Assembly (NCBI GenBank): GCA_032433765.1
Contig: JAVIAB010000092.1
Coordinates: 65,351,666-65,415,665, forward strand
Source: Megaustenia siamemsis
Taxonomy: Eukaryota > Mollusca > Gastropoda > Stylommatophora > Ariophantidae
Direction: 5' to 3'
Length of the DNA: 64,000 nucleotides
Position 1 is the first letter of the stretch. Each line of letters starts with the position of its first letter. Below are positions 10,679 to 20,414 of the stretch, piece by piece. A program made the translations under genes and the position numbers. Below the pieces are notes generated by a model, which had not been told where the DNA came from, searched no databases, and worked only from the letters and a program-made list of their open reading frames with translations.

Positions 10679-12057
10679 GGTGTCTGCTAGATATCCCACC
10701 CTACATTGCATCAAATCATGGTATTAATATCCTTCAAACCGATTCCCATTCTAAAGTTTACAATGATAATCTCTGCTTCTTCCGTTGTCTAGCTGTCCAT
10801 CGAGGCGCTTCAAATACTGATGTTAGGAAGGCTTCAAGACTACTTTTCAAACAGTTTAACCCCTCTCTAAAGTTAGGTAACTTTCTGGGTGTAACTCTTG
10901 CCGAAATGCCTCTCTTAGAAAATTGTTTTTCAATAAACATAGATATTTTTGAATTTGATACTGAGCAAGCCCTGCGTATTGTCCTGAGAAGTGGTAGTAG
11001 TTATAGTGAAACTCTCCGTCTTTTACTTTACAAAAATCACTTCTTTTATATAAACGATCTTTCCAGGGCTAGTAAAAGCTTTTCTTGTGGAAAATGTGGG
11101 AAATTGTGGAAAGAGTTTTGGCGTATGGATAAGCACGAAAAAACGTGTAATGGGGATATGGCTGTAGAGACATATAAAGGTGGTGTTTATTCTTCACCTG
11201 AAAGTGTATGGGACGCAATCAGCGCTGAAGGAATAAGTACTCCAGCGTGTTTTATTTACCCATTCAGGGCGACATTCGATTATGAATGTTATTTTGATAA
11301 TGGGAATGTTCCCAAAGAGACGCACTCGACTACCTTTGTAGCCAAACACGTCCCTCTCTCCTGCTCTATAGCGTCAAATGTCCCCGGGTGGGAGGGCCCA
11401 ATATGCTTCATAACGAAGGGTGACCCACAGGTTTTAGTTAGTCAGATGGTTGATTATCTCACTGGTATAGCTGCTAAGGCATACTCGTTGTTGCGAGCTC
11501 GGTTTGAAAGTATTTTTAATCAACTCCATGCTCTGAATAAAGACAAGATAGTAGTTAGGTTTGATGAGTATTTAAAAGAGCTTCCAGTAATAGGGTTTAA
11601 CTCGGGGAAATATGACGTCAACGTCATTAAACCTTATTTAATAAAGCACTTCATGGATGCCACTGCCCAAGTGGGTGAAGAAGAAGAAGAAGAAGAAGAA
11701 GAAGAAGAAGAAGAAGAAGAAGAAGAGGATAAAATGGACGTAGACTACAAAGTACCAAAACCGTTCAAGTTTATAGTTAAAAGAAACAATAACTTTATGT
11801 GTATTGCAACGCCGAATCTAAAATTCTTAGATATAGTAAACTATCTAGCCCCCGGGTTTAGCTATAGTAAATATCTGGCCGCTTATAAGATTAGTGAGAC
11901 AAAGGGTTACTTTTGTTATGAATATATAGACGACCCCCAAAAGTTGGAGGAGACAGAACTACCCCCACACGAAGCGTTTTATTCGTCGTTAAAAAATTCC
12001 AATATTTCCAGGAGGAGTACGCTCTGTGCAAAAAGGTATGGCAGGACAATAACATGA
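10654..12057 (+). CDS. PolB gene piece 2: FRCL motif, fourth finger and exonuclease motifs I-II
   Basis: The frame is open from 10654 (YKLQDYPIG); the first ATG at 10906 is internal and not a true start. NLCFFRCLAVHRG resembles the Cys box of OTU-like peptidases reported in some PolB fusions, but I see no complete triad. Next is CGKCGKLWKEFWRMDKHEKTC, a CxxC...HxxxxC finger, then Exo I (DYE) and Exo II (NSGKYD) of the proofreading domain. A 17-residue polyglutamate run is encoded by GAA codons at 11677-11727. The last ~18 codons are out of frame after a one-base loss near 12010. Confidence 0.7.
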   Translation, partial: YKLQDYPIGCLLDIPPYIASNHGINILQTDSHSKVYNDNLCFFRCLAVHRGASNTDVRKASRLLFKQFNPSLKLGNFLGVTLAEMPLLENCFSINIDIFEFDTEQALRIVLRSGSSYSETLRLLLYKNHFFYINDLSRASKSFSCGKCGKLWKEFWRMDKHEKTCNGDMAVETYKGGVYSSPESVWDAISAEGISTPACFIYPFRATFDYECYFDNGNVPKETHSTTFVAKHVPLSCSIASNVPGWEGPICFITKGDPQVLVSQMVDYLTGIAAKAYSLLRARFESIFNQLHALNKDKIVVRFDEYLKELPVIGFNSGKYDVNVIKPYLIKHFMDATAQVGEEEEEEEEEEEEEEEEEDKMDVDYKVPKPFKFIVKRNNNFMCIATPNLKFLDIVNYLAPGFSYSKYLAAYKISETKGYFCYEYIDDPQKLEETELPPHEAFYSSLKNSNISRRSTLCAKRYGRTIT

Positions 12058-13121
12058 CCACACTTAGGGACTTTTTGGTGTGGTATAACAACAAAGATGT
12101 AGTCCCCTTTTTAGAAGCCTTGGCGCAGCAGGTTCGCTTTTATGGGGAGCGGGGTGTAGACTGTTTTAAAGACGCCATTTCGGTTCCGGGTGTTTGTTTA
12201 AAGTATCTTTTCAAGACCGTTGATAGGGGTGTAATGTTTAGTTTATGTTCGAGCAAACAGGCGAGTCTACACAAAATGATTAGAGATAATATCGTTGGGG
12301 GTCCCTCTATAATTTTCCATAGGTATCACGAGGTAGACAAAACGCTTATTAGGGGCGGAAAGGTAGTCAAATCCATCCAAGGTTACGATGCCAACGCGTT
12401 GTATCTTTGGGCTCTGATGAACCCAATGCCAACAGATTACCCAATTATTAGAAGAATGGAGACCGGGTTTAGGGTCGAAAAAGATAACTATTATGTCCAA
12501 CAAAGTAGAGAGTGGTTAACGTGGGTCGCCCACCAAAAAGGGGTGGAGTTGAAAACTCAGTTTAACGGGAGGGAGTTTCGCTTAGGTGCTAGAAATATCC
12601 CCGTGGATGGGTGGGATAAATCCAATAGAAGAGGCTACAATTTTCATGGTTGTCTGTACCATGGTCACAAAGACTGTCCCCTCACCAAAGATAAAGATAG
12701 AAACCCTGTTAATAATAAGCCCTTGTTCGAGCTGTTTGAAAAAACATGTGAGATACACACCTACCTAACCGAGGAGGTAAAAGTTCCAGTAGAAGTTATG
12801 TGGGAATGTGAGTGGCAGGCTCTGAAAAAGGCTGACCCAACCATTAGGGCTTTCCTTTCTAAAGCCATCCCTAGAGCTAGACCCTCTTACTCTAAAGAAG
12901 GGCTCCCTCTCAGTGATAAACAGATTCTGGCTTCTGTTTCAGATGGGACATGTTTTGGTTTAGTGGAATGTGATCTACACGTCCCCGACCGTCTGAAGGA
13001 ACATTTCAGTGAGATGACTCCAATTTTCAAAAATATTGACGTCACGCGTGCTGATATTGGCCCGTTTATGGGTGAATATGCCTCAAACATAACTTGTTGT
13101 CAACCCCTCGTCGCACCCTAA
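12054..13121 (+). CDS. PolB gene piece 3: Exo III and palm motif A
   Basis: It starts within the coding sequence. WYNNKDV is the Exo III motif (Yx3D), and GYDANALYLWALMNPMP is palm motif A, supplying the first catalytic Asp and the nucleotide-contact region. HGHKDCPL follows, within the segment where protein-primed polymerases carry their TPR1 insertion; I assign TPR1 by position only. The last ~13 residues are out of frame after a one-base loss near 13082. Confidence 0.75.
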   Translation: MTTLRDFLVWYNNKDVVPFLEALAQQVRFYGERGVDCFKDAISVPGVCLKYLFKTVDRGVMFSLCSSKQASLHKMIRDNIVGGPSIIFHRYHEVDKTLIRGGKVVKSIQGYDANALYLWALMNPMPTDYPIIRRMETGFRVEKDNYYVQQSREWLTWVAHQKGVELKTQFNGREFRLGARNIPVDGWDKSNRRGYNFHGCLYHGHKDCPLTKDKDRNPVNNKPLFELFEKTCEIHTYLTEEVKVPVEVMWECEWQALKKADPTIRAFLSKAIPRARPSYSKEGLPLSDKQILASVSDGTCFGLVECDLHVPDRLKEHFSEMTPIFKNIDVTRADIGPFMGEYASNITCCQPLVAP

Positions 13122-13993
13122 TAGGTAGTTATGTCGGGGAAAAAATTTTGTTGGCAACGCCACTGTTAAAATGGTATTTAGACCATGGATTGGTGGTAAC
13201 AAAAATTTATCAAGTGATAGAATATCAACCGTCTAGTTGTTTTAGAAAGTTTGGCGAAATGGTTTCTGACGCTAGGAGGGCTGGTGATCTAGATGAAAGT
13301 CAATCTATAGTAAGCGATACGATGAAGCTCTTAGGAAACTCAGCCTACGGGAAGACTCTAACCAATAAGGCCAATCATAGCGCTGTCTCGTACGTTCAGG
13401 GGGATGAGATATTGAAAATGGTTAATAGTTCCCGGTTTAAAAAGATGACTGAAATAGGGGAGGATCTTTTTGAAATTGAGATGGAGAAAAAGAAAACTGT
13501 TTGGGACTTACCCCTACAAATCGGTTTCTTCGTCTATCAATATGCAAAACTTCGTATGTTGGAATTTTATTATGACTTCCTCGATAAGTTTGTAGATAGG
13601 TCCAACTTTCAGTTATGTGAAACAGATACTGATAGTTTATACTTGGCTTTAAGCGCACCTAAGCTAGAGGACATAGTTAAGTCAGGTCTGTGGGATGAGT
13701 TTAATAGTGTATATAAAGACTGGTTTCCTGCCGAGTTTTGCGATGAGCATATTAGCAAAACAGACTGTATAAACTGTAAGGGTGTTAAAGCATACACCAA
13801 ACGAACGCCCGGTCTTTTTAAACTAGAGTACGAAGGGACAGCTCTTGTTAGCTTATGTAGTAAGACGTACCATTGTAGTGGGGATTACGATAAAATCAGT
13901 TGTAAAGGGCTAAGCAAGCAACACAACAAATTAGATAAAGATATGTTTTTAGAGGTTCTCGCCACGCAAAAGGCCAAGGAAAAAAAAATGTAG
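13094..13993 (+). CDS. PolB gene piece 4: palm motifs B and C, C-terminus
   Basis: KLLGNSAYGKTL is palm motif B (Kx3NSxYG) and ETDTDSLYLAL is motif C, with the two Asp residues that bind catalytic metal. A small Cys cluster follows (CDEHISKTDCINCKG). The piece ends in a lysine-rich tail at a TAG stop (13991-13993). All key residues are present, so nothing in this piece argues against an active polymerase. Confidence 0.8.
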   Translation: MLSTPRRTLIGSYVGEKILLATPLLKWYLDHGLVVTKIYQVIEYQPSSCFRKFGEMVSDARRAGDLDESQSIVSDTMKLLGNSAYGKTLTNKANHSAVSYVQGDEILKMVNSSRFKKMTEIGEDLFEIEMEKKKTVWDLPLQIGFFVYQYAKLRMLEFYYDFLDKFVDRSNFQLCETDTDSLYLALSAPKLEDIVKSGLWDEFNSVYKDWFPAEFCDEHISKTDCINCKGVKAYTKRTPGLFKLEYEGTALVSLCSKTYHCSGDYDKISCKGLSKQHNKLDKDMFLEVLATQKAKEKKM

Positions 13994-14315
13994 GTTTCAA
14001 AGTCTTAAATAATTCTATATTTTCCTACAGTCAAACAAGAAATGCTCTTTCCTATTTCTATATAAAAAGAAAGGTAGCTGATGATAACGTCTCGACTACG
14101 CCTCTAGATATTTAACTCTTTACACTACCAGCTTAGCCTAACCAGGAATCTCTAACAGTTTCACCCCTTATGATTCATTTATGACACAACGCTAAGCAGA
14201 CATCCAACTACCTATCTATAAATAAATGTTATCCATGTACTATATATTGACTCAATGTACTGAATATTTTTGTAATGTTATATAATATCAATGTATGTTA
14301 TACACCTATTGAGAT

Positions 14316-14329
14316 AATAAAAGAATAAA
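14316..14329 (+). terminator. Poly(A) signals after the right polymerase gene
   Basis: Two AATAAA hexamers (14316 and 14324) lie about 325 bases after the stop codon; another is at 14221. They would end an outward transcript inside the element. Confidence 0.5.
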
Positions 14330-14512
14330 ATATATCTTTGTCTTCTGTTTTATATTGATTGTTTTCATTGATGTTGTATAATCTACTAACCTATCACTAA
14401 CGATCAAGTACATAAAGAACTCCAAAGTCAGCAAAAACCAGACATAAACAGGTCACTTCCGGGTCACTGGGACCAGCGGTCACGGTTAACTCCCCCTGCG
14501 CCTACAGTACAT

Positions 14513-14531
14513 TAGGCGCGCCGCGCGCCTA
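14513..14531. repeat. GC-rich 19-base palindrome near the right terminus
   Basis: Mirror copy of 1548-1566, 60 bases from the right end. Confidence 0.6.
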
Positions 14532-14591
14532 CTATATATCTTCGTTAATTTACGGGCCAAATGCTAATCAAATCCTTCCTGATATACTACT

Positions 14592-14597
14592 ATTGTA
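14592..14597. repeat. Right target-site duplication of the palindromic element
   Basis: ATTGTA is the partner of 1482-1487. A 6-bp duplication is typical of Polinton integrase-type insertion. Confidence 0.8.
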
Positions 14598-16566
14598 TGT
14601 ATTTATGAATGTTTAGTAACCCATTCACTCAATCACTTATTCATCCAAACATCAACTCACCCAGTCTTTCACTCGCTGGTTCGCTCAAACATATTTTTAA
14701 CAGATAAATAAACAAGACTCTGATGAAGGCGTATTTGAACGAAAATAAAATATAAATTAGAGCAAGTACAAACAATTCTTGAATTCGTCGACAGCAAAGA
14801 AGGATGAACAAAAATCAACTTATACAATACACAATCAAATAAAGAATGTAACACATTAACTGCGATCAACCTCTATGGGAACCATTTAACGTGCAGTTGA
14901 ATTAATACCCCAGTATAGTGTGTTGACCACCGCACCTAATGTGCAGCAAGGCGCGTTGTTTCACGGATTTCAACAAGATAACTCCATCACTGAATGCAAC
15001 ATTCGTGTCATTGTTGTACTAGACAGAGTTAAAGTCAAGCATTTTTTCCGGGCTTTTTCCGAGGTTGGAAATCAGCAATGAGACAAGCTAATGTCGGCCC
15101 AGCACGGAATGTCTGCGGTGCATAATGATCACAGCTGCTTCCTCCACAGGGTACAGCTCCACATAAGATCAAGGGCCGTAATTACTATTGTCTGAAAGTT
15201 CTTCCCCCTGTTGCCTTTTAAGAAAAAAAATGTCCAGATTTTAGGACGTGCTTGCGTGTGGAAGGTCCATAGCAAGGAACTGGCTTGGGCCGGAGAGAAG
15301 GTGAGAAGACAAAAAATTACATACTCCAGAGATTCCGTCTGATACGAGACGAATAGTACACAGAAAGAAAAGCAGAGAGAGAGAGAGAGAGAGAGAGACA
15401 GGAAGAGCGTGACAAGAGAAAGAGAAGAAGAGAGAGCGGTGTTAGAGAAAGAGTAGGAAAGGAAAGAGCTAGAGAGATGAGAGTTAGAAAACGGTTAAAA
15501 GAGAACTTGAGTTCGAGGCAGTTTGGAAGAAAGCGTCTGAGAGGTGTAGGTATCAATGTGATGGTGATGTTTAGGCCAATGAGACTTGTTGTCACTCTAT
15601 TCCTCGAAGCAACACCGGTAAATGTACCAGTAACGAATTGTTAGTCTCTTCTTATTGCTACTGTTTTATTATTGTTCTTACTACTTATATCGAACAATGG
15701 TAACTGCTGCTGTAAATATTATTAAAACTATCATTACTACTGCGGAAATAGATTCAAAATTCTGTAAAGTCTGCCAGAGCATTAACAAAAACAAATCATT
15801 ATTTTTGGTTAACAAAGAAATCCCAACGCTACCAAAAAGAGCCCTCTGTAACATAATCTCTTCATCCCAAAGTTGTGTTCCCATTGCCCAACGCGTACAC
15901 TATATAGATTCTCCAACTATAAGCCAAATAACTACCTTCTACATACAAGAATAATGTGCCATTTGCGTAATGTAATGTTGGAAGTCAGCTTTGGAAGCCA
16001 ACGTTCAAAATGAAGAACTGATAAGAAGACAGACTTACCTTCGCAGTAGTATAAACATATAAAGATACAACAAATTAAATAGTCTGGCCACAAAAAGTAA
16101 ATAAATAAACAACATCCACTGTTATCAACAACGCTACAAAATCAACGAACTAGAGGACGGCATTAAAATGTAGGATAAATTGAATACTAGCCACAATCAA
16201 AACAGGTTAACAGAAGAGGCCAATCAATGAGCACAAGGCCGCAAATTTACTACTTTTTTTTTGCAATCATAGTTTACAATGTATGTCTTCACCCACCTCC
16301 TGCGTATTTAGGATATGTTTGAGTACCTGCTCAACATGTTGTGTCTTATTCTGAGTCAGAACGTCGTAGTGTGTTGTCCACTGTTCATTTTTAGTTGCTG
16401 GTAACATGGATATTATCAGTTCTTTGTCTCTATAAGTTGATCAATTTTCCTTTTCTGGTGTTCACTATTATTTAGAAACGTTTATTTTCAACACTTCTCT
16501 CATATTTTTATTGTTAAACGTTCAACTATTGGATATTTTACTTTGACTAGGGAAGCGATTCAATAG
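14598..16566. other. Unassigned stretch with a GA microsatellite
   Basis: (GA)n at 15374-15398 within a purine-rich tract. Frames at 15317-15595 (minus) and 15655-15954 (plus) are low-complexity or unrecognised and not supported as genes. Confidence 0.5.
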
Positions 16567-17348
16567 AAACCATCATCATCATCGAGTGCCATCTCCGCAT
16601 CGAAGGTTGGCTACCATGGAGCGCCATTCTGCTCTGTCTCTTGCTTTGATGCTGCAAGTTGTCATAGACTGACTTGTCTATCTTTTGATGTCACTCGTTC
16701 ATGTAAGTCTTGGTCTACCTCTGCCTCTTTTACTTTGTATTTTCCCCTCCAAGACTACTTTTAGTAGGCTGTTGTGTCTTTTAACATGCCGCAAAAATCT
16801 CATCTGTCTTGCTTGAATTGTATTTAGTAGTTCTCTTTATATTTTTAGTTGTTTTAAAACTTCATCGTTTGTTTTCTTTTCTTTCCATCCAATTCTACTT
16901 ATTCTTCTATATATATCCACATTTCAAAGGCTTCAATTTTATGTTCTGTTTTCTTGTCTAATGTTCATGTTTCTGCACCATATAGGAATGTTGAGAAGAC
17001 ATATCATTTTGCTATTCTTATTTTTAGCCCTGGTGTTATTTGTTTTGATGTTAGTATATTTTTCAAGACATTAAAATTAATTGTTGCCATTCCTATTCTT
17101 TTGTTTATTTCAGTTGTACATATTCCGTCACTGGTTATAATATGGCCAAGGTAGTTGTAGTTCTGAACTGTCTCCAAGTCTATTCCATCAATTTTGATAT
17201 CCACTTGTAGGTTTTGAGTATTTTCTTTGTTTATGATAATAGTTTTATCTTTTTGATATTCATATCTAATACATATTTTGTGCTTGTCATATTTATTTCG
17301 TTAATTAATTTTTGTTGATCTTTAGGATTTTCTGCTAGTAATACAGTA

Positions 17349-18087
17349 GAAATTATAGACATAATAGTAAAAGAAAGCAACAAGAAAGGTACTCAGTCTG
17401 AATAGTAAGAAAACAGAAGTAATGGTTATATCGAAGAAACAATCACCACCATCATGCAGCATAAAAATAAACGAGACAAATCTGAAACAAGTGCAACGTT
17501 TCAAATACTTGGGTACAATAATAACATCAGATGGGAGATGCACTACAGAAATAAAAAGCAGAATAGCTGAGACCAAAATAGCATTTCAGAAGGTTAAAAA
17601 TATCTTATGCAACAAATCTATGTCAATAAAAATGAGAAAGAGGGTTCATCGGTGCTATATAGAACCAATTCTGACCTATGGAAGCGAATCATGGACAGTG
17701 GACAAACAAATGAAAAGACGATTGGAGGCCACAGAGATGGGATTTCTCAGAAGAATGTTGAAAGTTCCCTGGACAGCTAAAAAGACCAATGAGGAAGTTC
17801 TCAAAAAGGCCAACACAAAAAGGGAGCTCTTTAAAAAACGTCAGAAAGAAGCAATCAACATTTTTCGGGCACATCATGAGAAGAGGAAAGTTGGAATACT
17901 TGGTTACAACTGGTAAAATAAAATGAAAGAGAGATCGCGGGCGACAAAGAGAGAAAATACTGGATAGCTTGGTGTCATGGCATGGAAAACAGTCAACAAC
18001 AGAACTGATATGATGCACTGTAGACAGAAGATTGTGGAGGGACATGATCACCTACGCCAACCGTTATGACACTTGATGATGATGACG
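17349..18087 (+). mobile_element. 5'-truncated LINE fragment nested in an older LINE
   Basis: It encodes the C-terminal end of a reverse transcriptase protein: FKYLGTIITSDGRCTTEI, ILTYGSESWTVDKQMKRR, RRMLKVPWTAKKTNEEVL, then after a frameshift near 17860 GKLEYLVTTGKI and LWRDMITYA. The open part is 17422-17916. It ends in GATGATGATGA. A 9-bp duplication AATACAGTA flanks it (17340-17348 and 18088-18096), so it inserted into the older LINE by target-primed reverse transcription. Confidence 0.8.
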
Positions 18088-18188
18088 AATACAGTATCAT
18101 CAACATATTATTGATTATCTTTCCTTTAATGTTTAGGCCTGGCAGCTCTATGATGGTTTCAAAGATTTACTCAGTGTATGGATTGAAC

Positions 18189-18821
18189 TCAATCAATATT
18201 GAAATCAATTCAATTGAGGAATTCAAATACCTAGGAAGTCTAATGACAAACGATAATTCTCAAACAGCAGAGATAGCGTCAAGATGCAACAAAGCTTGTC
18301 AAATCATCGGACAGTTATCGCCACTATTGTCCAACAAGGAAATAATTCTGGAGGCAAAACAAGCACTATACAATACAATCTTCATCCCAACGTTGCGCTA
18401 CCAATGCCAGACCTGGACCATAAATGCAAGAACAATAAGAAAAAAAATATAACCTCTACAGAGATGAAATGTATTAGACGAATGACAGGAAACAGTTTGA
18501 GAGATAAGATCAGAAATGAAGAACTGAGAAAAAAGCTAGTAATAGCCCCCGCCATAGAATATATAAGGAAACAACAGATAAAATGGTTTGGCCACGTGAC
18601 AAGGCAGAAAGAACAAACCACAACACAACGAGCCTTCAGCAAACGTCGTGAGAACACCAGACCCAAGGGTCGACCACGAAAAAGATGGATCGATGGAATA
18701 TTAGAAGCACTAGGAAACATAATAGCAGCAGAGGTGAACAGAAGAGCAAAAGACCGCAAATTATATCTCCCCTCGACGCTGAAAGGCAGATGAGGAAGGA
18801 AAGAAGGAGAAGAAGAAGATA
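18189..18821 (+). mobile_element. Second 5'-truncated LINE fragment nested in the older LINE
   Basis: A different LINE family: EFKYLGSLMTNDNSQTAEI, YNTIFIPTLRYQCQTWTI, then after a poly-A frameshift near 18435 ITSTEMKCIRRMTGNSLRDK, IKWFGHVTRQKE and RPKGRPRKRWIDGILEAL. The tail is purine-rich (GAAGGAGAAGAAGAAG). An 8-bp duplication GATTGAAC flanks it (18181-18188 and 18822-18829). The same family recurs at 31740-32760 on the minus strand. Confidence 0.75.
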
Positions 18822-18980
18822 GATTGAACAAGCTTGGTGATAGGATCCATCCCTGTCTTACTCCTCTTATTATATCAATGAGTATCGATTTCTCTTTGTT
18901 ATATTTAATTATTGCTGTCTGCTCCCAGTATAAATTACATATTACTCGTATGTCCATGTCATCTGCATGTATATATTTTA

Positions 18981-19873
18981 GGCATAGAAACCATCACATG
19001 TTTGGAATGTTAATTAAAGAACAAGTTTAATATTGAGATGGAAGCTGACGCTTACTCTCGCATCCATTTTTGTGTGACTTACGCACATATGCTATTTTGT
19101 TTTTGAGGAAAGACTACTTTCAAATTCACTTGTAATTTTCGAAGAGATTATTATAAGTGGAGATAACTCGGCATATAGTAAGTATTGTTTCTGGTTCTTA
19201 TAATGCCCCGAATGTTTACGAATTTATGGATATCTAACATACAGTACAACAACCATATATCATATATCGACCTTGCAATGTTAATGAGAACTAGGAGGTC
19301 ATTTCAGCATTTAGCTCCCTGGTTGCCATGACAACAGTTATTCAACTAATAATAAGATCTTTTCTTCCTCTTTATCCTAGTACACAGTCAAGACAAGAGG
19401 CAAATTTATTTACAGCCTATATAAATTAAAGTGATACGTTTACATGTACAAAATAATACAAACAATAAAAAAGACAAACCATAAAGAGATGTTAATTAGC
19501 AGCAGTATCATGTTGTTTCCATAACATAGAATGCAAATAACTAAAATAGCTTGATGTAATTATGATAATTTGGCAATAATTGGAATCACTATGTTATAGA
19601 GTGTACATTTCCGTAAATATTTGTGCCGCAAATTATCAGATTAAAGGTCAATCCTAAAATGTCGAAAGCAAACAGTGTATGTTTGAGTGAAGTTGCAAGA
19701 ATGGATGTGATAGATGATTCCAGATAATATTGTTTCCTTATTATGAAGTTGAGACGAGATCTGTTTTGCGGTAAAGTAGATCAACTCTAAAATTCTCACT
19801 TCTTATAAAGGAAAGAAAGGTAGGAGCAGAACACTTCAATCAAAGTGCTGCGATGAACACAAATGCTATCAGG
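18981..19873. other. Unassigned stretch
   Basis: AT-rich; I see no gene, long repeat or recognisable element. Confidence 0.5.
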
Positions 19874-19886
19874 CAGTAAGGTAGTA

Positions 19887-20143
19887 AACTAAAGTAAAGA
19901 GGCCAGTCACGCCAAGTGGCGTATAGAGAATATGGTGTTAGTGACCATAAATTCTACAGACCTTCAGCACATGAATTTTTGGGTAATGTTGTCGGTATTA
20001 CGCCCGTGCCGCTTTACTTTCCCAGAAAAAAAATCAGGGAACCCAATTAAGGCTGGGTGAACCTGGAAACCGTCGGTTGGGATCTAACCCTAACTCTTGT
20101 CCTTTTTAGTCCAGTTCATTAACCACTAAGCTATTGCGGCTCC
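19887..20143 (-). mobile_element. tRNA-derived SINE
   Basis: Read on the minus strand it has a tRNA-like head with A box (here TAGCTTAGTGG-like) and B box region (GGTTAGGATCCC-like), then a shared body (GGTTCCCTGATT..., GCGGCACGGGCGTAATACC, ACACCATATTC) and a CTTTACTTT end. A 13-bp duplication CAGTAAGGTAGTA flanks it (19874-19886 and 20144-20156). Confidence 0.8.
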
Positions 20144-20414
20144 CAGTAAGGTAGTACAACTAAGGACATTTTATTTTGTTGGTGTTGAAAAGAAAGATCA
20201 ATGAGTAGTTTTATTGTACAAGGATAGCCTAAATTAAGTATATGAGCAGTCTATGTATGTTTATATATGTAATGCGACAAATCATCACGTCCATGCCTCC
20301 AGCAGTTTCGAATCCACACTCCGTTGCTATGTCAGGCCGACCTTTTTCTCGTTTTGAAAAAGGAAAATTCTTCTTAGTCTTTGACTATGGGAATTTGATG
20401 TCAATCTAATTGAT

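Larger units (their letters stand above)
9785..13993 (+). pseudogene. Protein-primed family B DNA polymerase with N-terminal C2H2 zinc fingers, right copy (three frame breaks)
   Basis: A gene of about 1,400 codons. The ATG at 9785 directly follows a pyrimidine tract and AG acceptor and opens MSNTCHICSKTF, the first of three C2H2 fingers. A longer upstream frame from 9704 lacks an ATG and is intron. Visible polymerase motifs: Exo I DYE (11278-11286), Exo II NSGKYD (11599-11616), Exo III YNNKD (12084-12098), palm motif A DANALYL (from 12387), motif B NSAYG (within 13325-13354) and motif C DTDS (from 13625). This set marks family B polymerases of the organellar/viral protein-primed type found in Polintons and adintoviruses. 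Frame breaks lie near 10652, 12010 and 13082, each a one-base difference from the left arm, which is open there. The four open pieces are listed separately. Confidence 0.85.
1488..14591. mobile_element. Palindromic Polinton-like element carrying only a DNA polymerase B gene, in two inverted copies
   Basis: Bases 1488-7959 and 8099-14591 are near-perfect reverse complements, separated by 139 bp of unique sequence. The outer ends read AGTAGTATATCAGG and its complement. They are flanked by ATTGTA on both sides (1482-1487 and 14592-14597), a 6-bp target-site duplication. Polinton/Maverick elements are known for 6-bp duplications, 5'-AG ends and protein-primed PolB, but usually have terminal repeats of hundreds of bases and also encode integrase, capsid proteins, ATPase and protease. 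None of these is present. In each arm, from spacer outward, lie 136-bp repeats, 42-bp repeats, a TATA box, a 5'-UTR intron, the polymerase gene, poly(A) signals and about 0.6 kb of noncoding end. I infer a non-autonomous or minimal derivative, perhaps formed by snap-back (template-switch) replication of a linear protein-primed genome. The sequence proves the palindrome and duplication; the mechanism is inferred. Confidence 0.85.
8099..14591. repeat. Right arm of the 6.5-kb inverted repeat
   Basis: Reverse complement of 1488-7959. It is about 20 bases longer, chiefly from a longer GAA/TTC run (17 versus 11 codons). Confidence 0.9.
16567..18980 (-). mobile_element. LINE remnant (reverse transcriptase), split by two younger LINE insertions
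   Basis: Read on the minus strand, the 5' part (18822-18980) encodes IIRGVRQGWILSPSLFN, a reverse transcriptase core motif. The next part (18088-18188) encodes IFETIIELPGLNIKGK and a YVDD-like catalytic site with a small deletion. The rest (16567-17348) continues into YLGHIITSDGICTTEI and ends with a (GAT)n tail, seen as CATCATCATCATC at 16571. The pieces are colinear once inserts 17349-18087 and 18189-18821 are removed. It is an old non-LTR retrotransposon, probably of the RTE/endonuclease-RT kind common in invertebrates; the clade is uncertain. Stops and frameshifts show it is dead. Confidence 0.75.

Noticed and set aside
1488..14591. Assembly artefact (inverted-chimera read) as explanation of the palindrome
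   Set aside because: Not fully excluded, but the 6-bp duplication at both ends, different outer flanks, a unique spacer, and arm-specific differences all argue for a real locus.
15317..15595. 92-codon Leu/Ser-rich minus-strand frame
   Set aside because: It is the complement of a GA-rich microsatellite tract.
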